Assembly: GCF_019805165.1 (NCBI RefSeq)
Contig: NZ_RWIJ01000002.1
Coordinates: 248,001-312,000 of the forward strand
Origin: Azospirillum sp. 412522
GTDB lineage: Bacteria > Pseudomonadota > Alphaproteobacteria > Azospirillales > Azospirillaceae
Length of the DNA stretch: 64,000 nt
Reading direction: 5' to 3'
Shown: positions 16,090-24,020 of the stretch, one piece after another
Position numbering within the stretch: position 1 is the stretch's first letter
Layout of the letters: every line of letters begins with the position of its first letter
Made by a program: the position numbers and the translations under genes
The notes under the pieces: generated by a model
What the model was told of the DNA's origin: nothing
What the model saw: only the letters and a program-made list of their open reading frames with translations
Databases searched by the model: none

Positions 16090-18457
16090 GGGTCGGAGTC
16101 TCCGGTCCGGCGGGCTGCCGCCGGGTCAGCACCGCCGCGAAAGCGAGGCAGAGGAACGCGCCGACGGCGACCGTCATGCCGATGCCGTGCAGCACGGGAA
16201 TGGCGGAAAAAGCCAGCGTGCCGAAGCCGATCACGGTGCAGAGATTGGCGATGGCGACCGAGGCGACGGTGCGCTCCCGCAAGGCCGGAGACTGTTCCGG
16301 CCGCTCGAAAAGCAGGGAATAGTTGGAGCCGACACCGACGACCAGCAGCAGACCCACCAGATGGAAGATCGTCAGCGTCTGGCCGAGCGCGGTCACCGAC
16401 GCCATGGTGACGACGACCGCCGCGGCCAGCGGCATCACCGCCGCAACCAACGAGGAAAGCGACCGCAGGGCCAGCGCGAGCAGCAGCATGATGGCGCCCG
16501 CACCCAGTACGGCCAGCGTCAGCGCTTCCTGCCTGTAGGTGCGGTAGAGGGTGTCGGACTCCTCCTTCAGGTTCAGCAGGACGGCGCCCTGTGCCGCCGG
16601 AATGTGTGCCGCCGGAATGCCGGCCAGCCGGGCGGCGAGCGCCTGCGGGTCGGTGACGCCGCGCAGGGGCAGCATGGCGGTCCAGCCGGTTCCGCTGCGG
16701 ACCAGCAAGGAGTCGAGTTTCAGCTTCAGGCTGGTGCCGTCGAGGCTGGCCGGGGTCAGCAGCGGCATGGTCCGCGCCTTTTCCGCATCGGCCAGGAAGG
16801 GGGCGAAGGCGTCGGGGCGGAAGGGCAGGCCCTGCAACGCCTGCGTCAGAGCGGCGCGCAGCTGGTCGGGCGGCGGCAGGGCGGCCTGCCGGGCACGCTG
16901 GGCGGCCTGGCTCGGCAGGGTCAGCGCGGGGGAGTCGTAGCCGGCGATCAGGCGGTCGCGGGTCAGTGTCTCCAGCGGCACGGCCAGCCGCTCGGCGGCG
17001 GCCAGAGCCTCTTCCACCGTGGCGGCGCCGGTGACCAGCAGATGGCCGGCGTCGGGGGCGCCAAGGTCGCGGCGCAGCGCCTCGTCGAGCTGCTGGTCGC
17101 TTTCCGCCACCGGGCTGAGGCTGGACAGCTCGGACGCCCAGATGGCCGGACCCTGATAGGCCAGCCAGGCCAGCGACAGCAGCGTCACGGCAATCAGCGG
17201 CAGGCGCAATCGGGGAGCGGAGCGCGTCAGGGCGGTCAGCACCGGCGCCATCCGTGCCGGACGTTCGGTCGCATAGCCCTCCGGCAGCAGGGTGGGCAGA
17301 ACCCAGCGGGTGACCGCCAGCGCCACCACCAGCCCGGTGATCGAGAAGAGTCCCAACTGCGCCAACCCGCTGAAGCTGGAAAACAGCATCGTGCCGAAAC
17401 CGACGACGGAGGTCGCCACCCCCAGCAGCAGCGTCGGCCAGATGCGCAGCAGCGTCCGGCGGGCCGGGCTGCCCGGCTGGGTCTGGGTGAACAGGTAGAT
17501 GGCGTAATCGACGCTCTCGCCCAGCAGGGTGACGCCGAAGCCCAGCGTGATGCCGTGCACCGTACCGAAGCCCAGCCCGACCGCGGCGATGCCGGCCAGC
17601 GTGCCGGTCGCCGCCGGCAACAGCGACAGCGCCAGGACGCGGAGAGAGCGGTAGACGAGCAGCAGGACGCCGGCCACCAGCGCCGTGGCGACGATCGAGG
17701 AGCGGGTCGCGTCCGCCTCGATGCGGTCGCGGGTCTGGACGGAGAAGACCGCCGGTCCGGTCATCACCAGATGTGCGGACCCGTCCGTGCCCCGCGCCTC
17801 GTCGAAGGCGTTGCGGATCAGGTCGAGCGTCTTCTGCTGGGCGTCGAGGTCGAAGCCGGGGGCGGCGGTCTGCACCAGAAGCAGTGCCCGCGTTCCATCG
17901 GCCGACACCCATACGCCGTCGCGGCTGGCCGGCCCGCCGCCATCGCCCAGCATCCGGTCGGTCAGGGTCAGGATCTCGGCGGTGGGGTCGGCGGGAAGGG
18001 CCTGCTTCAGCGCCATGCCGGCGGGCGACTGGAGCAGGCGGAGGTCGTTCTCCAGCGCCTTGCGCAGGCCGTCGGGAGTGAAGCGGTCGGGAGTGACGGC
18101 GGGACTCAGTAGATAGCGGTTGGTCCAGAGATAGGCGCCGTCGGCCCCGCGGCCGGTCCGCTCGCCGTTTTCCACCGCGGCGACCAGCGGGTTGCCGCGC
18201 AGCCGGGCGGCGACGGCGCGGCTGAGGCCGGTCCGCCGGTCCGGCGTGTCTCCTTCGATGGCGATGAGGATCAGTCGGGAAACCACGCCGTCGCGCAGCT
18301 GGTCCACCAGCAATTGCTGGGTTGGAGACGGCGAGCGCGGCAGGAAAGCCGACAGGTCGGCGGTGACCGGGGTGCGCGCCACCAGCAGGCCGCAGGCGAT
18401 AAGCCCGGCCAGCCACGCCGCGATCCCCCATCCCGCCTTTCGTGCCGCAGCGGTCAT
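16082..18457 (-). CDS. MMPL/RND-family exporter of the aryl-polyene cluster
   Basis: This encodes 791 residues with the twelve-helix, two-repeat RND plan: a first helix at about 10-28, a large periplasmic loop, helices at about 240-400, a second loop, then helices from about 620 to 780. Phrases such as LLGESVDYAIYLFTQTQPG and LLLVVGVGSNYSLLFERPEQ are the matching GxxxDY-type helix-4 and helix-10 motifs of MMPL proteins. In aryl-polyene loci it is thought to move the finished lipid to the periplasm, handing it to the LolA-like carrier encoded just upstream. The start overlaps the LolA gene's stop as ATGA. Confidence 0.9.
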   Translation of the reverse strand: MTAAARKAGWGIAAWLAGLIACGLLVARTPVTADLSAFLPRSPSPTQQLLVDQLRDGVVSRLILIAIEGDTPDRRTGLSRAVAARLRGNPLVAAVENGERTGRGADGAYLWTNRYLLSPAVTPDRFTPDGLRKALENDLRLLQSPAGMALKQALPADPTAEILTLTDRMLGDGGGPASRDGVWVSADGTRALLLVQTAAPGFDLDAQQKTLDLIRNAFDEARGTDGSAHLVMTGPAVFSVQTRDRIEADATRSSIVATALVAGVLLLVYRSLRVLALSLLPAATGTLAGIAAVGLGFGTVHGITLGFGVTLLGESVDYAIYLFTQTQPGSPARRTLLRIWPTLLLGVATSVVGFGTMLFSSFSGLAQLGLFSITGLVVALAVTRWVLPTLLPEGYATERPARMAPVLTALTRSAPRLRLPLIAVTLLSLAWLAYQGPAIWASELSSLSPVAESDQQLDEALRRDLGAPDAGHLLVTGAATVEEALAAAERLAVPLETLTRDRLIAGYDSPALTLPSQAAQRARQAALPPPDQLRAALTQALQGLPFRPDAFAPFLADAEKARTMPLLTPASLDGTSLKLKLDSLLVRSGTGWTAMLPLRGVTDPQALAARLAGIPAAHIPAAQGAVLLNLKEESDTLYRTYRQEALTLAVLGAGAIMLLLALALRSLSSLVAAVMPLAAAVVVTMASVTALGQTLTIFHLVGLLLVVGVGSNYSLLFERPEQSPALRERTVASVAIANLCTVIGFGTLAFSAIPVLHGIGMTVAVGAFLCLAFAAVLTRRQPAGPETPTHG

Positions 18458-19068
18458 GCCGGGTCCGGCTGGACGGTCATGACCGACCGGTCGCCGTCGG
18501 CCTGGAGAATCTCGATCCGGCGGATCGTGGCGTCCCGGCCGGCGATGACGATGCGCTGGACGGTCTTGCGCGCCTCTTCCGCCCGCGGGGTCAGCTGCAT
18601 GCGCCAGTCCTGCGGCGTGCCTTCCAGCCCCACCTCGTAGAAGCGCATGATGGTCGGGACGTCGCCGCGCAGGGTGGAGCGGATGCTCTCCACATAGGTC
18701 TGGATTTCCGGCACGCTGGACACCGACAGCGTGCGCGAGGCTCCGTCCGCCCGGGTCAGGGTCAGGCGGTCGCCCTCCAGCCGCATGCCCTCCGGCTCGG
18801 GCAGCAGCGTGCGCTTTTCCAGGAGATCGGGGCGGCGGTAGGTCAGCGTGCCGCTGCTCTCCAGCGGGGCGGTCAGCAGGCCGACCTCGCGCGTCTCGGT
18901 GAAGCGGGCGCTGGAACTGCCGACCCGGGCGAAGCGGGCGAACAGATCCTCGAGGCCCCAGGTCTCCGCGGCGGAAGACGGTGCAGCGGCGGTCAGCAGG
19001 AGGGCGGCCAAGCCCGCCCCCAGACCCACGAGGATGGAACGGCGGGCCGGTCTATTTCCAGAAATCAT
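18454..19068 (-). CDS. LolA-like outer-membrane lipoprotein carrier
   Basis: This encodes 204 residues starting with a Tat- or Sec-type signal peptide (RRSILVGLGAGLAALLLTAA, cleavage near SSAAE). The rest follows the LolA fold: LFARFARVGSSSARFTETRE, then TYRRPDLLEKRT with the hallmark R-P..L, and a late IEILQADGDRSVMTV. It likely ferries the polyene lipid across the periplasm together with the MMPL exporter. The ATG at 19068 starts the signal peptide and overlaps the acyltransferase gene's end by 17 bases; the longer frame upstream is a shadow of that gene. Confidence 0.85.
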   Translation of the reverse strand: MISGNRPARRSILVGLGAGLAALLLTAAAPSSAAETWGLEDLFARFARVGSSSARFTETREVGLLTAPLESSGTLTYRRPDLLEKRTLLPEPEGMRLEGDRLTLTRADGASRTLSVSSVPEIQTYVESIRSTLRGDVPTIMRFYEVGLEGTPQDWRMQLTPRAEEARKTVQRIVIAGRDATIRRIEILQADGDRSVMTVQPDPA

Positions 19069-20014
19069 AGAAATTGAACCAGTTGTAGGGGGAGGACAGG
19101 GAGTAATGCTCCAGCCGGTCGGCGAAGCGCCCGGCCGCCCAGCGCACCAGTCCCGGCCGTTCCTGCGCCGGCACATCGGAGAAGTCGGCGATGCGTTCGA
19201 AATGGACGTCGTAGCATCGTCCGCCCTGGTACAGCCCGACCATCAGCACCACGGGGCGCTTCAGCATCGCCGCCAGCTGGAACGGACCCAGCGCGAAGCC
19301 GGCGGGCTGGCCCAGGAAGGGCAGGCGGACCTCCTCTTCCCCATCCAGGGTGCGGTCGGCCAGCATGCCGACGAAATGGCCCTGGTCCAGCCTCTCGCGC
19401 ACGCGCAGCATCGAATCCGGCCGGCCCAGCGCGATCACCTCCATCGACAGCAGCGGGTTGATGGCGTTGAGGACCGAGTTGATCTTGCGCGCATTCTCCT
19501 CGTACATCACCAGACTGACGCGCAGGTCGCGCTGGCGGTGGCCCAGCATGCGGATCGCCTCGAAGCTGCCCATATGGGCGCCGATCAGCAGGCAGCCTTC
19601 CCCGCGCCGCATCAGGTCGATGACGATATCCTCGCCATGGACCCGGATGTCGAAATCGTCGGTCTGGTCGTTCAGGAAGAACACGCGGTCGAGCAGGCAG
19701 GCGGCGAAGACGTGATAATGGCGGAACAGGTCGCCGAAGCCGGGCGGCCGCCCCAGCGCCTTGGACAGGAACAGCGCCGAGGCCCGGCGCGGCTTGCGCG
19801 AGAACAGGACGAAGTAGAGGCAGATCGGGTAGAGCAGCAGCCGCGCCGCCCGCCGGCCCAGCCGCAGGGCGACCCAGACGATGAACTTGATCGCCGCGGT
19901 GGTGCTGCGTTCCGGCCGGTTCATCCATTCCCTGCGCCGCCGCCGCGATGGCGGCGGAGCGATGGGCGAGGCCGCGGCGTCGGCCGCCCGCTTGGTGCGC
20001 AGGGGCAGCTTCAT
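19052..20014 (-). CDS. LpxL/HtrB-like lysophospholipid acyltransferase
   Basis: This encodes 320 residues. An Arg/Pro-rich N-terminus is followed by a hydrophobic anchor (FIVWVALRLGRRAARLLLYP). The acyltransferase core has GAHMGSFEAIRML, where His starts the H-x4-D/E motif, then MLADRTLDGEEEVRLPFLG and RPVVLMVGLYQGG. Aryl-polyene clusters usually carry one such enzyme besides a PlsC-type one; the two may load two acyl positions of a lipid anchor. It is coupled to the preceding dehydratase by ATGA. Confidence 0.85.
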   Translation of the reverse strand: MKLPLRTKRAADAAASPIAPPPSRRRRREWMNRPERSTTAAIKFIVWVALRLGRRAARLLLYPICLYFVLFSRKPRRASALFLSKALGRPPGFGDLFRHYHVFAACLLDRVFFLNDQTDDFDIRVHGEDIVIDLMRRGEGCLLIGAHMGSFEAIRMLGHRQRDLRVSLVMYEENARKINSVLNAINPLLSMEVIALGRPDSMLRVRERLDQGHFVGMLADRTLDGEEEVRLPFLGQPAGFALGPFQLAAMLKRPVVLMVGLYQGGRCYDVHFERIADFSDVPAQERPGLVRWAAGRFADRLEHYSLSSPYNWFNFYDFWK

Positions 20015-20319
20015 GACGGGATGCCGCCGGCCATCAGGCTGCCGGTCATCACCGGACGGCCGGCCACGCTGCCGGTGAAGGCGATGCCGCCGGCCGCGGC
20101 GGCCTGCCATTCGAGCTGCATATGGTCGCCGGGACGGACCGGATGCAGGAACTTGGCGGAGCGCAGGCGGCAGGGACCGGGGGCCGAACCTTCGGCCGCC
20201 GCAATGGCGGTCAGGGCGGTGTCGAGCAGGACCGCGCCGGGAATGATCGGATTGCCGGGGAAATGCCCGGCGGCGGTGGGATGGTCGGCGGGAAACCGGA
20301 TGTCCGTCTGGTTCGGCAC
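20011..20319 (-). CDS. ApeI-like FabA/FabZ-type dehydratase
   Basis: This encodes 102 residues, a single hotdog domain. GHFPGNPIIPGAVLLD matches the active-site helix of the FabZ/FabA group with catalytic His19, and SAKFLHPVRPGD follows. It would remove water from 3-hydroxyacyl-ACP intermediates. No ATG is available at the N-terminus; the GTG at 20319 gives the usual FPADHP start and lies 11 bases after the AMP-ligase stop. Confidence 0.85.
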   Translation of the reverse strand: MPNQTDIRFPADHPTAAGHFPGNPIIPGAVLLDTALTAIAAAEGSAPGPCRLRSAKFLHPVRPGDHMQLEWQAAAAGGIAFTGSVAGRPVMTGSLMAGGIPS

Positions 20320-20330
20320 GGCGGCGGCAC

Positions 20331-21689
20331 CTAGTCGCGTTGGCGGTCGTCGAGCATCCGCAGCAGAGCCTCGCGCGGCAGCTTGCCGGTCGGGTTGCGC
20401 GGCAGGGCATCGACGAAACGCAGGGGGCGCGGTAGGAAGACCGGGTCGATCCGCTCGCGCAGGCGGGCCAGCAGAACCTCGGCGTTCAGGCCGGGCGCCA
20501 CCACCAGGGCGGCGAGGCGGGTGGTCCCGCTCTCCCCCTCCCGCGGCATGAAGAAGACGCCGTCCTTCACCCCCTCCACCGAGTTCAGATGGTGGTTGAG
20601 GAAGGCAAGCGAGCTGCGCTTGCCTGCGATGTTGACCTGATCGGCGGAGCGTCCGTGCAGGACGAAGCGGGTGTCGCTCTTCAGCTCGATCACGTCGGCG
20701 AGCAGGGTCTCGCCGTCGAGGAAATCGCCCGACGCCCAGGTGCCCTGCTCGTCCTGGCGCAGGCGGATGCCGTCGATGCACAGCCACTCCGCCGTGGCGC
20801 TGGTGCGGCGGACGGCGAGCTGCCCGGTCTCCGAACAGCCGTAGATCTCGTGCAGCGGGGCGCCCAGCTTCGCCTCGGCGTCGATGGCGAGCTGCGGTGC
20901 CAGCGGGGCGGTGGCGCAGAGGATGAAGTCGAGCGGGGGCAGATCGGTGCCGTCGGCCAGCAGGGCCTGGAGATGGACCGGGGTGGTGACCAGGATGCGG
21001 CGGCCGGGCAGATCGGCGAGGCAGCCGGCGATGTCGGCCGGGAAGAGAGGGCGGCTGCCATGCAGGACCAGACCGTGCTGGAGCGCCAGCAGGATGACCG
21101 ATTCCAGGCCGTACATGTGCTGGTGCGGCACGGTGCCGACCAGCCCGGCCGGACCAAGCCCGGCGATCTCCAGGGCGGTTCCGGCGCCATGGACGCTGCG
21201 GACCAGGGTGCCCCAGCTTTTCACCTGCGGCATCGGCCGGCCGGTGGAGCCGGAGGTGAAGGCGATGGCGGCCACCTGATCGGCCGGGAAGGCGAGGTCG
21301 CCGTCGAAGGGCGATGCGGTCAGGCTGCCGAGGCCGCCGGGGGGCAGCGCCTCGACGCAGGTCATGCCGGGATAGCGGACGCCGGCATCGGTCAGGCAGA
21401 TCAGGCCGGGATAGCTCTCCTCGAGCTGGCGCAGCGTGTCCGGGGTGTCGTTGGGGGGATGCAGGCTGATCTGCCGGCGCAGCAGAGCGGCGCCGAGGGT
21501 GACGGCGAAGCCCAACCGGTCGCCGCACAGGTTCAGCAGGCAGGCGCCGTCCGGCAGGCGGCGGGCCAGATCGCGCACGGCGGCGAGGTAGGTGCGCACC
21601 GTCACCGGCTGCCCGTCCTGCCAGGCGAACAGATCGTCGGGGCCGCCGTGGCGCAGCAGCGGCAGGCGGGTGGTGGACTGCATCGTCAT
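20331..21689 (-). CDS. AMP-dependent acyl/aryl-ACP ligase of the aryl-polyene cluster
   Basis: This encodes 452 residues. The ANL-superfamily P-loop is AFTSGSTGRP, followed by HMYGLES, EIYGCSETGQL and the ending NPTGKLPREALL with the adenylation lysine. In aryl-polyene synthesis this ligase activates an aromatic acid (for instance 4-hydroxycinnamic or hydroxybenzoic acid) and loads it on the ACP encoded two genes upstream. The ATG at 21689 overlaps the previous stop as ATGA. No ammonia-lyase lies in the operon to make the aromatic acid. Confidence 0.85.
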   Translation of the reverse strand: MTMQSTTRLPLLRHGGPDDLFAWQDGQPVTVRTYLAAVRDLARRLPDGACLLNLCGDRLGFAVTLGAALLRRQISLHPPNDTPDTLRQLEESYPGLICLTDAGVRYPGMTCVEALPPGGLGSLTASPFDGDLAFPADQVAAIAFTSGSTGRPMPQVKSWGTLVRSVHGAGTALEIAGLGPAGLVGTVPHQHMYGLESVILLALQHGLVLHGSRPLFPADIAGCLADLPGRRILVTTPVHLQALLADGTDLPPLDFILCATAPLAPQLAIDAEAKLGAPLHEIYGCSETGQLAVRRTSATAEWLCIDGIRLRQDEQGTWASGDFLDGETLLADVIELKSDTRFVLHGRSADQVNIAGKRSSLAFLNHHLNSVEGVKDGVFFMPREGESGTTRLAALVVAPGLNAEVLLARLRERIDPVFLPRPLRFVDALPRNPTGKLPREALLRMLDDRQRD

Positions 21690-22330
21690 GAATTGGGCCG
21701 CTCCGAGAAGACGCGGACGACATCGGCGATGGAGCCGTGGGAATAGTTCCAGAACTTGCGCAGGCGGTAGGCGTATTCCGTCAGGAACATCGCCGCCACC
21801 AGCGGCAGGTCGAGGACGTTGATGAAGAAGGACCAGACCGCCGGCGGGGCGAAGACGAACAGCAGAGTCGACATCGCCAGCTGGCCGGCGAAGAACAGGC
21901 ACCACGCGACGGTGACGCGACGGGTATAGACCAGCATCTCGTCGGTCAGGCTGCCGCGGATGCGCCGCGCGACCCAGGTGATCAGCGGCTCCCGTCCCGC
22001 CAGCAGGGTGCGGCCGAACAGGATAAGCAGGCCGACATAGATCGCGGCATGGCTGATCGCCGAGGCCGCCAGCAGGCCGTCGCGGGCGGAGCGCCAGGAC
22101 AGGCCGAACAGGGCGATGGCGCCGGCCAGCGCGATCCAGCGGAAGCGCGGGGCGGCCCGGCCGACCACCAGCCCGGTCACCCCGGCCTGGACCAGCGCCA
22201 GGGCCAATGCGGTGTCGGCGTCGAGGTCGGCGACGATGGCGCCATGGACCAGCAGCGGATACAGGGCGAAGAGCGACAGGCCGGCGCCCACCGCGGCCCC
22301 TCCCCTGGTCCAGGCGGCGGCGGACCGCAT
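21686..22330 (-). CDS. COG4648-type integral membrane protein of aryl-polyene clusters
   Basis: This encodes 214 residues with about six hydrophobic segments (for example GAGLSLFALYPLLVHGAIV, AGAIALFGLSW, AAIYVGLLILFGRTLLAG). The signature region REPLITWVARRIRG and YTRRVTVAWCLFFAGQLAMS is typical of the COG4648 proteins that travel with ACP and AMP-ligase genes in aryl-polyene loci. The biochemical role is unknown. Its ATG shares a base with the ACP stop (TGATG), and its stop overlaps the ligase start. Confidence 0.8.
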   Translation of the reverse strand: MRSAAAWTRGGAAVGAGLSLFALYPLLVHGAIVADLDADTALALALVQAGVTGLVVGRAAPRFRWIALAGAIALFGLSWRSARDGLLAASAISHAAIYVGLLILFGRTLLAGREPLITWVARRIRGSLTDEMLVYTRRVTVAWCLFFAGQLAMSTLLFVFAPPAVWSFFINVLDLPLVAAMFLTEYAYRLRKFWNYSHGSIADVVRVFSERPNS

Positions 22331-22608
22331 CAGGCGGCTTTGAGCTGCTGGATGTGGCTGTTCAGGGTGCGCAGCGACGTGAAGATCTTCGTGTTGTTCT
22401 CGTCATCCGCCCGCAGCTTCACCCCGTAGCTCTTGGAGACGGCCAGCGCCACCTCCAGGATGTCGATCGAATCGAGGCCCAGGCCCTCGCCGTACAGGGG
22501 GGCGTCCGGGTCGATGTCGTCCGGGTCGGCTTCCAGCGTGAGGGTGTTCACGATCAGCGTCGCCAGATCGAGTTCGGTCGGCGACAGGGCCTTCAAGTCA
22601 CTCATCAT
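22330..22608 (-). CDS. acyl carrier protein
   Basis: This encodes 92 residues, acidic, with the phosphopantetheine attachment motif GLDSIDILE (Ser47). It is the first gene of the 13-gene operon and would carry the aromatic starter and the growing polyene. E. coli-type clusters encode two ACPs; only one is present here, and no phosphopantetheinyl transferase is nearby. Tandem ATGs make 22608 or 22605 possible starts. Confidence 0.9.
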   Translation of the reverse strand: MMSDLKALSPTELDLATLIVNTLTLEADPDDIDPDAPLYGEGLGLDSIDILEVALAVSKSYGVKLRADDENNTKIFTSLRTLNSHIQQLKAA

Positions 22609-23031
22609 GCCTCACTAAAGCAACGCCTGCCGCTCCTGGGATATTCTACTCCTTTGGATATAACCATTGGGAATAGAAAGCCGTATTGGAGCGATAGGAT
22701 TCGCCAATTCAGGCGTCACGATAGCTAGGCACCAGAGGTGATGCCATCATTATTTTGGAGTGACCGGTTTGTTCAGCCGAGGATTGGGCTTCCTTCTGGC
22801 GGCGTTGGTCGGAGCGGTCGCCGGGGGCAGGGAAAAGCCCCGGGATGGAACATTTGGAACGCTATGGAACGGTTTTCCGGGGTGTGTTCAGTGTTTCATG
22901 GAGACACCCCGCCCATGTTCCCTTTCCTTCCGGGAAGAGGGGCGGGGTGAGGAGACGGAAGGGCCTTGATCCGGAAACTCTACCCCCGGGGAGAAAACCG
23001 CACCACCGAAAGCTTCAAAATCCGCCCGGTC
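22609..23031. other. 423-bp intergenic region, promoter of the aryl-polyene operon
   Basis: The part at 22620-22735 is AT-rich and should carry the minus-strand promoter for the 13-gene operon; several A/T hexamers are present but no pair stands out. The rest is GC-rich with a hairpin at 22905-22949. Short open frames at 22738-22969 share no recognisable feature. Confidence 0.5.
22905..22949. repeat. GC-rich hairpin, possibly a degenerate repeat copy
   Basis: Outer arms CACCCCGCCC and GGGCGGGGTG pair perfectly, and an inner TTCCC/GGGAA pair lies between them. The composition resembles the hairpin modules of the repeat family found elsewhere in this window, but the match is loose. It lies just past the end of the PfkB kinase gene and could act as a terminator. 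Confidence 0.45.
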
Positions 23032-24015
23032 TCAGCCCCCCAGCAGCCGGTCGACCGCAGCGCGGTCGGGAAGGGAGGGGATGGCGCCCGGGGCGGTGGT
23101 GGTCAGGGCGCCGGCGGCATTGGCGAAGCGGCAGATGTCGCGCAGCCGGTCGGCGGTGAAGGCGGTGTCCAGGTTTTCGAGGATGCCGGCCAGCAGGGCG
23201 GCGACGAAGGCGTCGCCGGCACCGGTGGTGTCAACGGCGGTGACGGTCATGCCCGGCACATGGCCGGAGGCATCGGCGGTCAGGAAGGTGCAGCCGTTGC
23301 GGCCGTGCGTGACCACCAGCAGGCGCAAACCCTCGTGCCACAGGCTGCGGCCGGCGGCCTCCGGATCGGCGCTGCCGGTGAGGAACTCCAGCTCCTCGTC
23401 GCTCAGCTTGACGATGGCGGCGGCGGCGATGCCCTGGCGGATCAGCCGCTCAGCCGTTTCGCGGTCGGGCCACAGGGCAAGGCGCAGGTTGGCGTCGAAG
23501 GACACCAGCCGGCCATGGCGGCGCGCCGTTTCCACCGCCAGCAGGCTGGCCTCCCGCGCGGCGGGATCGATCAGGCCGATGGAGCCGGAATGCAGCAGGC
23601 GCGCGTCCGCCACCGCGTCGAGGTCGAGGTCGGCGACGGAGAAGCCGGCCATCGGCTCGCCATAGAACAGGAACTCCCGCTCCCCCTCCTCGTCGAGGGA
23701 GACGAAGGCGACGGGGGGCCTGGCATCGGGCACGCGGCGCAGGCGGGACACGTCGACGCCGGCATCGGTCAGCGCGCGTGCCAGGAAACGGCCGAAACCG
23801 TCCGCCGCCGTCCGGCCCAGGAAAGCGCTGCGCATCCCCAGCCGGGCCACGCCGACCGCGACATTGGCCGGCGCGCCGCCCGGCGCAGGATCGAAGGCGC
23901 CGATCACGCCGGGCTGGGCCGGGCCGGCGGGCATGAAGTCGATCAGCACCTCGCCCAGGCACAGCACGTCGATGGGCTGCGATGCGGGGGGCGGCATAGC
24001 GGTCATGGCGGGCAT
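23032..24015 (-). CDS. mtlZ: PfkB-family carbohydrate kinase, probable fructokinase
   Basis: This encodes 327 residues with a ribokinase fold: CLGEVLIDFMP near the start, GGAPANVAVGVARLG at about 45-60, and the anion-hole motif DTTGAGDAF with the catalytic Asp. As the last gene of the polyol operon it would phosphorylate fructose made from sorbitol or mannitol, the role of MtlZ in Rhodobacter. Starts at 24015 and 24006 are both possible because the AAGGA site sits between good distances; the first lies 5 bases after the dehydrogenase stop. Confidence 0.85.
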   Translation of the reverse strand: MPAMTAMPPPASQPIDVLCLGEVLIDFMPAGPAQPGVIGAFDPAPGGAPANVAVGVARLGMRSAFLGRTAADGFGRFLARALTDAGVDVSRLRRVPDARPPVAFVSLDEEGEREFLFYGEPMAGFSVADLDLDAVADARLLHSGSIGLIDPAAREASLLAVETARRHGRLVSFDANLRLALWPDRETAERLIRQGIAAAAIVKLSDEELEFLTGSADPEAAGRSLWHEGLRLLVVTHGRNGCTFLTADASGHVPGMTVTAVDTTGAGDAFVAALLAGILENLDTAFTADRLRDICRFANAAGALTTTAPGAIPSLPDRAAVDRLLGG

Positions 24016-24020
24016 GTCCT

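Noticed and set aside
15902..18112. Very long plus-strand open frame (736 codons) opposite the exporter and deacetylase genes
   Set aside because: It is a high-GC shadow frame. Its translation is Gln/Arg/Gly/His-rich with no domain, while the minus strand carries a clear MMPL exporter.
22738..22969. Overlapping short frames before the PfkB kinase end
   Set aside because: They are Arg/Gly/Trp-rich with no start context; the region holds a hairpin and promoter DNA.
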